A stretch of 64,000 nucleotides of DNA from Hydractinia symbiolongicarpus. Taxonomy: Eukaryota; Cnidaria; Hydrozoa; Anthoathecata; Hydractiniidae. How positions within the stretch are numbered: the stretch's first letter is position 1; each line of letters begins with the position of its first letter. Where the stretch lies: NCBI RefSeq assembly GCF_029227915.1, contig NC_079875.1:14567001-14631000 (forward strand). The letters run 5' to 3'. This document shows positions 35,794-48,716 of the stretch, one piece after another. The position numbers were made by a program, and so were the translations under genes. The notes under the pieces were generated by a model. The model saw nothing but the letters and a program-made list of their open reading frames with translations. It was not told where the DNA came from and did not search any database.

Positions 35794-38700
35794 ATGAATA
35801 TTTTTTCTCACTTAAAAGAATTGTTCGAACAGTTCGCAGCGATGATTCGTATATTCAACGTTCGGTTGAGTCAATCCTTTCAGAAGTTGTTTATATTCGT
35901 CGTGGGTGTTTTTGTAATGTTGATTTTGGTTGTACGTGTCGTAGATGATAGATACAGGATCGCGATGAGCGTAACGCAGAAAAATACACTCCTGACTGGT
36001 AGCCAATCAAAACAGTCGTCAGAGAATTCTCTTTTAAAAACAAAACGTCATATATTAAGTATTGTAAGAAATAGGTCGGACCAACATTTAAAATATGCAG
36101 CTAATGTACATTTTTGGGATTATGTATGTGGTTACAACGTGGAAGACTTGCGGAGTCATCCGTTATTCCCGTATTCGCCTTTTCGGAGGGATGTTACTGA
36201 GTCTTTGTTTATCAAATTATCTGACACACAATTCGGAGCACGTGTTTTTGGGTATATAACACCACCTGCTGATGGCTTTTATAAGTTTGCCGTTAGTTCC
36301 GATGATTGTTCTGAGTTATGGCTTAGCACCAATGCAGATCCTTTAAATTCACAATTAATTGCTTCGGTCACCGGAAAAACAGGTTGGTCATTTTTTTTCT
36401 GTCATTATATCAAACACAGTATTTAGTATTCTTATTTATAATAAGAATACTAAACTTGCAAAAAAGCCTTGGTACTCTCTCGTTTTTTCATTTTTTCCTT
36501 TTTTTAAATCCTTAAAATTTCTTATTTAACTGCCAATGCTAAGAGTTGCCTTCTCACCTACCCCCCTAACAAAAAAAAAAACGCCTTTGTCCCAGTGTTT
36601 CTCTTTTCTGAACGAAGCTGTCAGGGTGAATATCAACGAAAGGAAGGTGGCGTTGTCAATTCTACTCATCGTAAATCTTTACTAAAGGATGTTTTTATTA
36701 TAAGTTTGATTGTGAGACATTCTTACGCAAAAACACTAACTACACAGAATGATAATTTAATAACACTCAATTATGATAATTGCTTCTTACGAAATGGGAG
36801 GTGGATGTGCTTTTGTTGAATATGTTGTTAAGTAACACGTACCCAACACACATAAAACTTCTATAGCAACCCGCTCCAAAATTGAATAGTTAGCTTAACA
36901 ATTTTCAACTTAAATTGTATTCTACTGAATAAAGGGGATAAAAAAATACATATTTTTCAAGATCAGAAATTTGATTAACAAAGATTGATGTTTTAAATTA
37001 AATTTCTATGCCATAAGATTACTCATCCAATTATGTTCAAAACCATAATTGTGCGAGGGTTAAAAAACTTTGACTTTTTTGTTCAAATTATACAACAATA
37101 GAATTGCGTAGCTTAAGGTTTTTGCTGAAAATTTAAGTATATTAATTTGTTTATTTATTAGTAGCTACCCACCTTTTTGTGGTGTTTTGACGTTAACTAG
37201 ACATTAACTCGACGTTAACTCGACGTTAACTCGACTTTACCTCTTATTATTTCTAGGCAAAGAATGGTCTTACGAGAATCAATTCGACAAATATCCGCAA
37301 CAAAGTTCCCTAGAAATCAAACTGGTAGGAGGTCGGAAATATTTTTTCGATGTGTTGTGGAAGCAAGAGCGAGCACGAGGCCATCTGCAAATAGTGTGGC
37401 GAAAGCCGTTCAGCAGTCGTTACGAAGAGATCACAAAGCAGTATCTTACTCGTTACTATGACGACAGCTTTATCGAGAACGGTCTCGTTTACCTTGATCA
37501 CCTAAAAAGCGACCTTAGATTGCCTGATTTACCAAGTCACGTCAAGGAGTTTACCAAGCAGCAGGAGAAATTACTCAAGGCGAGAAAAACGCCGTATCAA
37601 AGAGACAGTGCCGAGTTTTTATCTTTGCCGCATATCGATTTTAAAGAAATATCAGACGTGGTCTCCTTTTGCGATTACAGTCCAAGCTGGTTAATACCAG
37701 CCAACAGTGAAAAGGCTAAAAATTTGGGACAATACGAAGGAGTGCACTTGCCACATTATTACAACATTTCAACAAAAGTCTTTCCTATGGATCAAACTTG
37801 GAATCATACTAAAGATTGCGTAGGAGTGTCTCTAAAACCTATGCATTGTCAAGGAAATGACGCGTTGGACGACACTCCTGCAGCATGGGTAACAAATAAG
37901 TTCATGAGTGCTCTGAAAAGATTTTATCCCAAGTGAGTAGCTGCCCGATTGTTTTTTTCACTTCACGTCCTGTTTTGTTTCTGTATTTAGCCTGTCGGAC
38001 ATGCTTTTCATGTTTGCTTTTTTAAAGGTCGAAAGTTTAATCGTTCTGTTTTGTATAATAAGAACGATTCAACCATGATTTAAACTTCCATTTTAACTGT
38101 CACGTTTCACGGTCTAACCTGCGGAGATAAAAGGATTCCTACAAAGACCTTTTCCAAGCTCTTAGAGAATGATAATTGATCACGTTTTAAAACTCTTAAC
38201 TAGCGTATAGCTGATCGCAGTCGATTATGAAACAAATTTTCAAGACTTTCTTAATTCGATATGACCTCAGAGTTATCGACTACTTAAAAATCCATCAATC
38301 ATATCTCGACACTGTCACGTGAATACAAAACCAAGGCAACATTATTTTGTATTCGCAGATAAATACCGAATTATTGTCTCGTTGCGCAGCAATTATTTAG
38401 CTTCTATTTCATAGGTTTGTTCTGTCCGTTTTTATCACTGTTGTTATCCAAAAGGAAGTCTTTTTATATATCATCTTTTTATGTCGTCGACATGACAACC
38501 TTGCCGTACTAATATGAAAATTGGATTTTTTACATAACCTAACTAAACATGTGCTATTGCCTGTCGAAAACAAACCGCTGTTTGTTTGTCCCTGCTTTTT
38601 CTTTAGCAGGATTCCAGAATGTATAACCAAACTTCTTTTAGGTTCATACTTAATTCTCTGTCAAATTCATCACGTCTTTCTCTGTAGGAGGTTGTTAAAT

Positions 38701-41184
38701 GATAAAAATATATCCTACTGTGGAGGAAAAAATTTCTTTTATCTTTGCTTGATAAGTTGCTTTATTTTTTGACCTAATTGTAGAAAAACACCCACTAAGC
38801 ATTATTCTGTTTTAAAATGCATAAAATTTTTAATGCGCAATGTCCATATAAATTAAGTTCTTGCAACAATTCTTGCAATGAAATAGGAGCCTTATCATAA
38901 CACCTTTTTGGCCAAATTAAATGTATTCATTTTCTGTTCTATTCATCTCGAATGAATCCTGTCGTTGAACAGCATTAATTGTCAATTAATTGAGAAATCC
39001 ATTAGTTTTCTTATTAAAACAATCGCTAAATAACCTAAACTTTGGACCAGAAATATTGATTTGCTAGAGAAGGCTTGATTATTTGTGGCAGCCCATTAGC
39101 TGTTCGTTTCTTTTTTAAATTTTGTTAGAATCTAAAATATGTTGTTATACGATTTTAGTATTCCTAAATTCTCCTAAAAACTCCAAAAAATGCGAAATTT
39201 TATATTGGCTAACCTGTGAAAAGAGTGTACAGCTCTTTATATGTCTGTCACATCGCATTTTTTTTTGTAACTTCTTTAACTTGAAGGTTAATGTAGTTCT
39301 AAAAAGCAATGCTGACTTTATGGTTGTAGATTGATACAAAAATGCAGCTTGTATAAATTTTCACCACAATGCAAAAGAAAAATCTCATCTCTCTTTTTAG
39401 CCGCTTCGATTTGCACACGGTGGTAAATGTGGAAGAAGCGAAAGACGAAGGAAAGGGTGATCGCTACTTATTTGAAGCAGCAATTGAGGACTTTCAAACA
39501 AAAAGCATTCGTAGACTCTCTGTGTATTTATTCAAGCCATATGGAACAAATAGGTTATGTTACCCAAGGAATTTCCAATGGAAAAAAGATGTAATGGTAC
39601 ATTTCATACTAACAGGTAACATTTTATTGTTGTTGTTGTTATGTTGTTGTTGTTGTTTGTTGTTGTTATGTTGTTGTTGTTATGCTTGCCATTATATATA
39701 ACGAATATATATATATATATATAACTTTCATTTAAAGCCATAGCTTTAAATTTAAAAAATGGTTAATTAGTTCGATTTAGGCACGGCCTAAATTGAACCT
39801 TTTTTTGTTATCAAGCAGTGTGTTTGTTTGTTTTTCAGTGAAAAACCAAGGCTCCTGGGTTCAACAGTATATCGAATCTTTATCGAGGATCTACGTTAAA
39901 ACGCGAGATAACCGCTTTAATTTAATCATCACCGATTTTGAGAGTTTCGATATCAACCTCGAAGAAACATTGAAGAAAAGTCCGATACCACATTGGCAGG
40001 TAGGCTGGGAAATATATTACCTGTGGTTGTGGTGGAGAAAATTTTATAATTATTCCGTTAGATAAATAACTCGTTTTTTTTCGTAGGTAATTCGTAAGAC
40101 AGGAAGATTCCATAAAACTTCTGCCATTCAAGAAGCTGTTGATTCAATCAAAGATCCAAACAGTATAGCGCTTCAAACAGATCTTCATTTAGAGTTTCCT
40201 CTTAATTTTATTGATGATACGAGAAAGGTAAGAACACAAGGTTAAACATATTTTTCTACTGCTATTTTGATAGGACGGGAAGTAACGTGTAGCTTTTTTG
40301 CAAAACACTTTGTTTTATACACATCAAAAAAGCATAAAAATATGACACACGATTTTTTTTTGGCACAGGCAGAAAAAAGAGGTAAAACCCCGAAAACAGT
40401 TTGGGCCGATGCTAGGCTTGTTCACGTTTCGAAATTTAATTTTTTCTTTTTTACAGACTTTTATTGCAAAATTTTTATAAAGTCCAACCGTCAATCCCTT
40501 TTTTCTTACAACCTGCCGAATTTCACATTGCTTAATCCCTTTTCATGACCTCCATTTCAAAAATTGAGTAGGCACGAGTTACGGCCAATAAATCGCAATT
40601 TAAGAAACCCAAAACAATGAACCACCAAGTGTATGAAAAACGTATTGATTTAATTTACATAAAATAGGCTAACAATAACAGCCGCAGCACCAGTTTTTTA
40701 CCTGTGTTATTTGAGCACGATTTGATTGCTTTTAGCACTGTGTTCAAGGTAAAATGGGTTACACACCGCTGTTGATGCGTCTTGCTTGTGGTCGATACAG
40801 CCATAAACCCGCTGGCTTCTGGGAGGCTTTCGGATACGGTATATTTGGTATTTACAAAAGTGATTGGGATGACATGGGAGGTAAGTCAAATCGCTCACCA
40901 CTTGTAATAGTCCACCCACCAGGGATATGTACTTATTCTCATGTGGTATATTAAGTTACGATTTCTTCTACTTTTATTTCTTGGTTTCATGCTGATTATC
41001 ACCTGAAACTTACTTTTTTTCTGCAGGTATGGATATGGAAAAGTTTAAAAACGCGTGGGGCGGCGAAGATTGGGATTTTGCCGATCGAGTCATTAAGAGT
41101 GGGATAGAAATTGAACGACTGCGTGTGCCCTACTTCTTCCACTATTTTCACACGAAGAAGGGGATGTGGGATAACAAGTATTAA
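35794..41184 (+). CDS. B4GALNT3/4-like: Beta-1,4-N-acetylgalactosaminyltransferase 3/4-like, with PA14 domain (7 exons)
   Basis: Golgi type II membrane enzyme. Vertebrate relatives add GalNAc in beta-1,4 linkage to terminal GlcNAc, making LacdiNAc on glycoproteins. Exons 35794-36382, 37257-37932, 39401-39615, 39839-39999, 40087-40227, 40736-40880 and 41027-41184 join in phase to 694 aa; vertebrate members are nearer 1000 aa. Order: short cytosolic part; one transmembrane helix at about 31-50 (FIFVVGVFVMLILVV); a stem; a PA14 domain at about 105-275 (GARVFGYITPPADGFYKFAVSSDD, HLQIVW), split between exons 1 and 2; a linker; and a GT7/chondroitin GalNAc-transferase-like catalytic domain from about residue 430. 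It shows a metal-site-like TDLH in place of DxD and the acceptor/nucleotide motif WGGEDWDFADRV near the C-terminus. Donor 36383 (GTTGGT) is weak. Substrate assignment rests on family only. Confidence 0.92.
36422..36454. repeat. Perfect 15-bp inverted repeat just inside the first intron of the GalNAc-transferase gene
   Basis: Bases 36422-36436 are the reverse complement of 36440-36454 with a 3-base loop (TAT). It starts 40 bases after the exon 1 donor. An RNA stem this near the weak GTTGGT donor could affect splicing; this is inference. Confidence 0.75.
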
Positions 41185-41428
41185 CTAAGTAAGAAAAAAA
41201 AAGAAAATGAAAAGAGGAGTGTCTAGCTCAATGCTGTACAAAGAGGGACACATCGAGCCGTGTATGGCGGATGTTAGAAAAAAAGGAGCTGATGCATTTG
41301 ATGGATCACTGAAGCTATAGCAAGCTTTGCCTGTTCTTTCCATGTTGGTTCCATTACGGCAGTCTTTATCGGCGTTTCATGTGTCGAAGATGGCGTCCAC
41401 ATTGTGATAAGAAGTAGCTGCAAGGCGC

Positions 41429-41434
41429 AAATAA
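41429..41434 (+). promoter_or_regulatory. Candidate polyadenylation signal AATAAA for the GalNAc-transferase gene
   Basis: AATAAA occurs 245 bases after the stop codon, in GCAAATAAAAATAAAATTTC. It is the first canonical hexamer on the plus strand after the stop that I found. Use is not proven. Confidence 0.4.
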
Positions 41435-41454
41435 AAATAAAATTTCTAATTTTT

Positions 41455-41840
41455 AGTGCACCCTGGGTGCTTTTTTAATTTTGCGATCTTGAGGCGCTTA
41501 ATGGAATACTGGGCGCTTATTAAGAATAGTTGGTTTATTTATTTATTTATTTGTTTCTATTTCTATAACGTATATTACAAACACTAAGCCATTACGCCCT
41601 ACTGGTCATCATTTTGTTTTCACTGTCATCGAGGAGTATAAAAATCTAGCGATGTCTTTATCGCTTCTTCTATGACAAACAAAAGATGAAATAATAGAGA
41701 TTTTGTTACAGCTACAATAGAATTCAAATCATTTTAGATTCCACTAACTAGTTTAAAAAGGGCGCTCGTTCGGACTGAGTGGTTATTTAAGCACTGGGCG
41801 CTTAGGTCATTTACGTTAAAAGCCACCCCCCCCCCCCCTC
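41455..41840. mobile_element. Partial GGGCGCTTAAT MITE and poly-C tract
   Basis: GGCGCTTAATGGAATACTGGGCGCTTATTAAG (in two parts, about 41493-41524) and GGGCGCTCGTTCGGACTGAG...CACTGGGCGCTTAGG (about 41760-41806) match the inner units of 32751-33156, but the ends are lost. A tract of 15 C follows at 41825-41839. Confidence 0.55.
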
Positions 41841-44504
41841 CTGTTTAATTTCTAAGTCTTTTTAACTATTTATAGGATATTATATATAAAAATAATATTA
41901 GTACGTTTCCTATTGTTTTTTTTTGTTGTTGCTTTAGTATTTGCTCGTCTCCTTATTTTTGGATGGGAATTTTTTTGCCGATCTTGTTCATGAGTGTTTC
42001 ACGAGAGAGTTAAACAAGTGCATGTATTTTTTATATTATTTTTGACAAATATGTTTTTCTTTATATTTATTTAATATTTTTTAAGGGACTGAAATATTTG
42101 AAGATGCCTATATATATTTTTCATTTTGTATTTATTGTTTGTTTCGTGAAAATGGAAAATTTTGTGTCAGTTAATTTCCAAATTAAATAATTAACTCATC
42201 TCTGGTTTAAAAGTTATATCTGATCTCTGGTTTTACATGATCAGATAAGCTTTAGATGTTAGTACTTGGAAAGAGGGCTGGTAACTAGTATAATGACTAA
42301 AAGTTATTTCTTGCTAATTGCGTATCTACCATGTTTTGTTATTTTGATCCACGCATTTTTAAAAATTACGACAATTTAATAAATGGCGTGTGGGAATGCA
42401 TTTCTCAATTTTGCATCTTATCAAGTAGCTATTGGTAAACTCGTGACTGTGGACATTTTTCCTATTTTAACAATGAAGAGGATTCTATGTCCAAAATTTG
42501 TCAATGAAATGCTATACTTAGGTTTATAGGTCTCCAAAACGTCGGAGATAAAACCTTGAATTACGACTCAGTCGATTCTGGGAAACCTGATTGATGTTTG
42601 GTTACAAGGAGTTATGATTGAGGCGATATCCTGTTTTTATTAAGAAGTCAAACAACAGAATTTCCTATCATCACTTCGTTAAAACGCGAAAAAAATACAG
42701 AACTTGGTCCGTTATCATGCGCTCTGGCTCAACCTCACAGCCACAACCGTGATATGAATTAGTGAAAAGGAGAGTAGAATTTAAAGCATCAAAATTACAA
42801 ACATTTAGGAACGCAGTTTCTATGTAAAGTAACGCACTGCGAACTTCTCAAGCTTTTCTTATAATCGACCACAAAAGACTCAGTTAGATCCAAAACCTTA
42901 ATCGCTACGCCCCAAATTTCCGATTTTTTGACCTTTTCGGGTTGTGGAGCGGATTGACCAATAACGCAGGCATTATGGAGCACATTTACTTTTCCTCTAT
43001 CCCTGGCAAAATAAAATCTTTACAGCTTATTGGTTGCAATGGTCAAGCTATTCTGTCTGGTCGTTTTGCGAAATAGTTAAAGGAAGTAAATTTTCATGTC
43101 GAGGGTTGTATCAGCTCGAATAAAACAAAAAAAAAAACAAAGTTTATTTTCGACAATCTCCTATGAACACTCTGTCCCACACAAAGTCTGGTGAGAATAT
43201 AACTATGTTATTGTAGTTGGACTTCGGCTATATAAATTACTCTAATTTAGGTATCCAATAAACAAACTTTTAAAAGCGATTTTTTTTTTGCAGTAATATT
43301 TAATAACATATTTTAATACGTGGCATAAAATTTGAACTTATTAAAAAAAAAACGTGATAAAATCTCTTTCCTTTGATACTTCATCCCACTTGTGGTGGAA
43401 GAATACTATCCTTAATGAAATAAAAAATATAAAATGTAATCCTTTAATTAAGCGTAGAATTTAAAAATGGCTCACAACTTTTGTAGTGAGACTTTCGAGG
43501 TTGTTTTGTAGCTTGTTGGAAAAAGGAGGAAAGGATAACTGATAACATTTCAAATATCTTAGGCGTCACAATGCAATCAACCACTTTCAGTTTCTTTGTA
43601 ACGACATCTCAGAAACAAAACACGTAATTTGTAATTTAATTTCACCAATTTCTGTCGACAATATCCTATCTACGAAATAAAAGCTTAGTCTGTCGCCTTT
43701 TTAAGTAAATTAATTAAAAAGAAGAAACCGTCGCTCAAAGTGTTTTTCTCTTGAAAGTATAAGAGACAAAAAGTGGCTATTATTACAGGACTAGCTGGGC
43801 GTTAAACATCCAGGCAGAACACATTAGTACAGGCCGTATACGGTCTGTTGCAAACCCAGTAAAATATTTACAGCATTTCGGGTGTAATGCATTTTTCAAA
43901 AAAAATTGAATATTTCCTCATCTCGTCATTCTCGTCAATTTTTCCTCATGTCGTCATTCTCTCATATTAACAAACAGTTGGCCAGCGGCGATAAGTTCCT
44001 GTAGAAGTTCTTCAAACGTTAATCTTTAGTGAAACCAGGACGATTTATTACATGCAAACCAAAGAATAATTCTCGTATAAGAATTTTTAAAATTTTACTC
44101 AACATAAAAGAAAAACCATCTGTATTTGACTGCTTTTACTTTTAAGCTACAGCTAGCCAAAACCCAAACTGTAGCTTAGGATCTTTTCTTTGTAAAAAAA
44201 ACACCCGGGATTTTTTTAGATTGACAAAAGGCGTCAAGCAAAAAAAGATGCGTAGGGAGATATCAAAAGGTATTTCTGGGGAATGAGCGAAAGTTAGGAT
44301 AATACAGTCAAGAAAGAGTTGATAATTTTTTTTCTGTTTTTAAAATCCGATAGGGTGCCACATTGTGCATGTGATCGACAACGTCACAAAAAAGTAATAA
44401 ATACTTTCGCCTACTGTGTAAAGTGAAGTACGCTGATTTCGCATCACGTGTCAACAGTCCAAAAAAAATAGGAGACAAACACTTCCCGGTCGAGATTAAA
44501 CAAA
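41841..44504. other. Intergenic, nothing recognised
   Basis: Open frames here are under 65 codons and show no family motif. No inverted repeat ends or tRNA-like boxes were noticed. AT-rich with several A/T homopolymers. Confidence 0.4.
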
Positions 44505-44660
44505 ACTAGTCGTTAGCCCGTGGAAAAATCCACGGGTTCGCCCGTCCTTTTTTTTACCGCATTGCGTGCGTCTCGCTACCTGCGCAGCTAAGCTATCATT
44601 TTGCGTGACAGACAGACAGACGGATGAACAAACGGACGTATACGGGTATTATAATATAGA
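44505..44660 (-). mobile_element. Complete short non-autonomous Helitron (156 bp)
   Basis: Read on the minus strand it begins TCTATATTATAATACCCGTA and ends with the hairpin CCCGTGGATTTTTCCACGGG, then CTAACGA and CTAGT. It is flanked by A before TC and T after CTAGT. A 5' TC, a 3' hairpin about 10 bases from a CTRRT end, insertion between A and T and no target duplication are the diagnostic Helitron features. The interior holds CACGCAAAATGATAGCTTAG and a (CGTC/GTCT)-rich stretch. No protein is encoded, so movement would need a rolling-circle RepHel supplied elsewhere. Confidence 0.85.
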
Positions 44661-47045
44661 TAAGCTTCCAACCGCAAAAGGGATTACTATCTAAAAGATC
44701 CGTATTATAAGTTTAATAAGCTTCCTATCCAATTACAAAAACTTTCACACATCTATCGCTTTCGAAAGCAGTAGTTTGTATAAGCTGAAGGAAGTAAGAA
44801 AATTAGTCAGTAAAGTTTCGTTATTCTTACGTCGATAATTTTAAAAACTAGCAAAGCATCTTATGTGTGTGAAATCTTTACTACCAAATTCTCATTAAGA
44901 GGAACGTTCCGAGTGAAATAAATATCTTCCAATCGAAGGTAGATTTGATTTCTAAGTTTGTCGCCGCATCACCCAATCATATTTTTTTTATATTCAGCCT
45001 AAGATATGAGATATGCTAGTTGCTGTAACTATTTGGTGATTCGGTGTCCGACACTAGTTGTGGAAACCAAATTATTTACAGTTGTAATCAGAGATCGTGT
45101 TGTTAATGTGCAGTTAAAATGACAGAAGAAAAGAATCGTGTGCAAGCCTGTCAGCAACAATAGAGCGGAATAAAATTTTGTAGAGAAAAGCGTACTATCC
45201 TTTTAAAGCCTACCTGTCACTGCCATTAAGTTAATCTCAAATACAATCGTAAGAATAAGAATGCATTTTTTCTCTACTTTAGTCACTTCTTCTCCACCAT
45301 ATTAAAAATGATTATTACTCTTAACTTTTTTCGCGATTTGATATCAGCCACGTTAGTCAGGGCTTCTTATGTAAATGGGACGAATTATAGTGGTTTTATG
45401 GTCACTGTACCCTATAGTGTATGGTCCCATCAACAAATACAACATTAAAACCCCAGCATTTTACCGACGTTGTTAATATAAAAAAAAAATTCCCTTGTAG
45501 TCCCCTATTAAAATTTTGACCATTTTGCTGACCACCAATATAACGACGCCAAAAATGCTTTTCTTACTTTCTTATTCAAGATGTCGATTGAATTTGAATG
45601 AAAATCGCTTGTTTAACTGTGTTTATTTACCCTAAGTACTCACTTATAAATGCAAATCAGGCAAGGTAGTTGTATTTTCTAAAATATTAATATATATGAG
45701 TAACTCAAGATAAGTTTTTTCAAAGTGGGAGGTGAGTTTTAAGTTAATAAAAAGATTTTCAGCTGAGAGTTTTTTAATTAAAAAAACAATTAGCTCAACA
45801 CTACTATTCTTTCTTCGTTTTATAAAAGCCTTAAAATGGTGTAAAATCGAGTTCTGCTTTCAAAGTGAAAATAAAACAACAAAAACAATCTTTTTACCTT
45901 TTAAATGATGTGTATTCCAAATTTTGAAATCTACACTAACAACATTCTGTTGTACAAAAGCAGGTTCTCGCGAATTTCTGTCAATTCAGTCATTCGCGAT
46001 ATTCATGTTGTAAAAACCTTGTTTTGAGAGAAAATTAAAGAAAATCAGTCAATATGTTTGCGTAAATTTTTGACCTCGCCTGACTTTGTTTATATAACGT
46101 CACAGAAGTAATTTTTTTTTCGCCGACATTGTGCCAGTTGTGGAAGTAAAGAGACAATAGTCAGTGACCGTTTATCCAGGGTCTGAGAATCTTTACGTTA
46201 ATGATGACGATTTCTCCGATGAATCTGGTTAAGACTAAAGAATTTGGTGTTGATGAAGGACGAAATGTCTTCCAACATGTGGTATTACAGAAATTGTGCT
46301 GAAAAAAAATCAAACATGTAAGTTTTGTATTTTTTGAAGTAGTTGCCATTCGCAAAATTAAATTCTCGCGAAATCTAAAAAAATGCAAAAATTATAATTC
46401 GCGGAATTGCTCATTAAATTCTTGCCAAAATAAATTCTCGCGAAAATTTATTCCACTGACGCAGTGTGTGCAATTGTTATCGGTGATGCGAATGCTACAG
46501 TCAGTTTTATTGAACTTTTTCTTTCCAATGAACTTTCCTTTTTATCAAAGTCTATTAGCTTTTTCATTATTCAATCAAGATATTACCGAATCATACGAGC
46601 AGAGACTTTCCTGTTTTTTTTTATTTTCTTTTTATTTTTACGCGTAAGTTAGTTCCAACTATTTTTTCAAGTAAAAAAACGGGAAAGTATTTTTACTCAA
46701 AAAGTAAGGATTTTCCTTAAAACGTTTTCCACTTAAGAAATGAAGAACCTAGCATCAGTCATAACTGAGAAATTTGTGACTGTTATCACTGGTAATACAG
46801 TACATTAAAAATTTTAAATTTTCAGGATGATTTTCAGCCTTATTTTGGCTTCTATTTTTGTTTATTAAGTTATGACCACTTTCCGCGTGACGTGTTTTGA
46901 TTTCATTTTGAGAACATTGGGCATGCGCGCACTTTTGTTTAGCTAAAAAAAATGACTTACACAGGGTAAAATATCCACTATTGAAGATTAAGGATTTATT
47001 GTGGTAGCATAAAATCCAAAAAGAACTGGAATTAAACTTTAACTA
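44661..47045. other. Intergenic DNA with TTCTCGCGAA-rich segment (about 45960-46460)
   Basis: No coding region is recognised. Between about 45960 and 46460 the palindromic motif TTCTCGCGAA/TTCGCGAA recurs at both sides (45966, 45996, 46363, 46397, 46435), resembling the subterminal repeats of the transposon at 53592-54791. It may be a decayed relative, but no matching terminal repeats could be paired. Confidence 0.4.
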
Positions 47046-47200
47046 TCTATATTATAATACCCATATACCTCTGTCCGTCCGTCCGTCCGTCTGTCTGTCA
47101 CGCAAAATGACAGCTTAGCTGCGCAGGTAGCGAGACGCACACAATGCGGTATAAAAAGGACGGGCGAACCTGTGGATTTTTCCACGGGCTAACGAGTAGT
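47046..47200 (+). mobile_element. Near-complete short non-autonomous Helitron (155 bp)
   Basis: Starts TCTATATTATAATACCCATA after an A, has CCTCTGTCCGTCCGTCCGTC, CACGCAAAATGACAGCTTAG, GCGGTATAAAAAGGACGGGC, a 3' hairpin TGTGGATTTTTCCACG and ends CTAACGAGTAGT (GTAGT in place of CTAGT). Same length and order as 44505-44660, in the opposite orientation 2.4 kb away. Confidence 0.8.
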
Positions 47201-47931
47201 ATTCTTCTAATTCTTCTTAAAAATTTTAAATTTAAGCAAATATTTCTTTTTTTAGATGGAATACTTTGATTACTGTGGTCTGTTGCTTATATTTTCTACC
47301 TACAGAAATGCTTGCACACGTAAAAAAAACCGCAAACTTTTTAACTAAACATAGGCAAGTCATCTATAGACCCTCTTCCAGCAGCACCAACTTTAATATC
47401 AGCAAAATAGACATGCAAGTGAAAAAAAATTAAGTTACTTCTCCACCAGTCAGTAAAAAAAAAATGCAATAAATTCAAATAATCGGAAGAAGATGTTACA
47501 TCACCGGCAAAACGTGAAGACATAACTACTGTTAGGGATAATTCCCAACCTTTTCTAATTTGAAGCAAAGCAGAAATATAAGAAGAATCGGGTAGAAAAT
47601 CAAAAACAGAGCTTGACCATTCAAAAAGCATACTCAATTACTCACAAAGAACTGACAAGCCGCCTATGAAGTCATATGACTGCTAAAATCCGATTCGACA
47701 AATTGACGGGTTGATCATTTTTCTTGTGTAATTAAACAATATTCATCGAATGGATAGTAGTCATTTTGTTGACTAATTTTTCGAGTCATCGAGATGGTTT
47801 GTTATGTGATCGAGTCTCGAATGTCTTGTTGAGTCGTCTAGTGATTTCTTAAGTCGTTGAATGGTTTGTAGAATCGTCAAACGGTTGGACAGTCATACCT
47901 AGCAAGTCAGTAATTAAGCATACGAATAAAT
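47201..47931. other. Unassigned stretch with an unrecognised minus-strand ORF and degenerate tandem repeats
   Basis: A 98-codon frame on the minus strand (47637-47341) has no motif I recognise and lacks supporting splice or repeat context. From about 47770 to 47890 a loose unit of the form GAGTCGTCGAATGGTTTGT repeats four to five times. Confidence 0.35.
47770..47890 (+). repeat. Degenerate tandem repeat with inverted counterpart at 49690-49790
   Basis: Units such as CGAGTCATCGAGATGGTTTG, TTGAGTCGTCTAGTG and AAGTCGTTGAATGGTTTGTAG recur at about 25-base spacing. The reverse complement of 49690-49790 has the same style (GTCGAATCGTCGTATGATTTGTCG). The two arms flank the TA-bounded transposon at 47934-49201, suggesting that transposon is nested in an older foldback element. 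Confidence 0.45.
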
Positions 47932-48237
47932 TACAGTGGAACCTCTATTAACGGTCAACTCCATACATCGGTCACCTCCTGATAAGCGGCCAAAAAAGAA
48001 AATCACTGCCGAATTCATTGCCAAACTCTTATAAAAACCCCTCCATACATCGGTCACCTCCAATCAAAGGCCAAACGGCCACTTTCTATTGTCCCAATGT
48101 CTAATTTCACCTCTATTAACGGTCAAACAAAATCTTTATGCAAGCAAATGAAAGGAAAAATAAAAACAATTGTTTTTTTTTATTTACAATAGGTATATTT
48201 CTTCACAATGTATCATGTTTCAAATTTTCTACTGAGG

Positions 48238-48648
48238 TCAGTAGCATGTGAAAGGATATTTTTTCGTAACTTGCTCTAGCCACTTTAACGCTTTCACATG
48301 TCCCCTTGCTTGATATGTTACGGGTGTTTCAAGTCCTAAACCAGCCCCACGATTTACTTTCATTCCAGTAACAATACATAATATGGTAGATCCAGGCAGT
48401 AAAAGGAAGTTTGAAAAAGCCTTGCTCAAACCCAGAGGAGCATGCCCTACAACATATGAATTACGCATGATGGAAACATCGTAAGTATCATGAGGATTGT
48501 CAGTTTTTCGCGTACAAACCAATACTTCTCCATCAAATGGATTCCAGATGTTCATATATACGTGGTAACTCCTTGCATGAGAATTGAAGGAAAAAAAATT
48601 TGCTTCGTCAATGACAACCGGCAAAGGTTCGTCGCTATTGTCAGTCAT
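48238..48648 (-). CDS. HIRAN-domain-like protein encoded inside a DNA transposon
   Basis: Intact frame of 136 aa from ATG at 48648; the frame is open further up to 48711 with a possible non-ATG start. After about 25 residues comes a HIRAN-like core: RSYHVYMNIWNPFDGEVLVC, KTDNPHDTYDVSIMRN and VVGHAPLGLSKAFSNFL. These match the usual hydrophobic-Tyr strand, GE-L strand, NPxD-x-AV turn and VGxLP loop. HIRAN domains in HLTF/Rad5 bind single-stranded 3' DNA ends; whether this one does so is inference. A glycine-rich GAGLGLETP and a basic tail follow. It lies head to head with the plus-strand transposase-like tail. A damaged relative is at 53843-54340. No intron is needed. Known proteins of this type are common in cnidarians as short uncharacterised HIRAN-like ORFs (recollection, not a search). 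Confidence 0.7.
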   Translation of the reverse strand: MTDNSDEPLPVVIDEANFFSFNSHARSYHVYMNIWNPFDGEVLVCTRKTDNPHDTYDVSIMRNSYVVGHAPLGLSKAFSNFLLLPGSTILCIVTGMKVNRGAGLGLETPVTYQARGHVKALKWLEQVTKKYPFTCY

Positions 48649-48716
48649 TTGTTTATTTCTTCTTTGGTCATAACAGCAGCAGCAGTGATATGAAGTAAAC
48701 CAGTTCTTCAATATGT

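Noticed and set aside
45960-46460. Third HIRAN-type transposon suggested by CGCGAA repeats
   Set aside because: Matching terminal repeats and a HIRAN-like frame could not be found.
47341-47637. 98-codon minus-strand ORF
   Set aside because: No motif, no splice partner and no repeat context; length is within chance for this composition.
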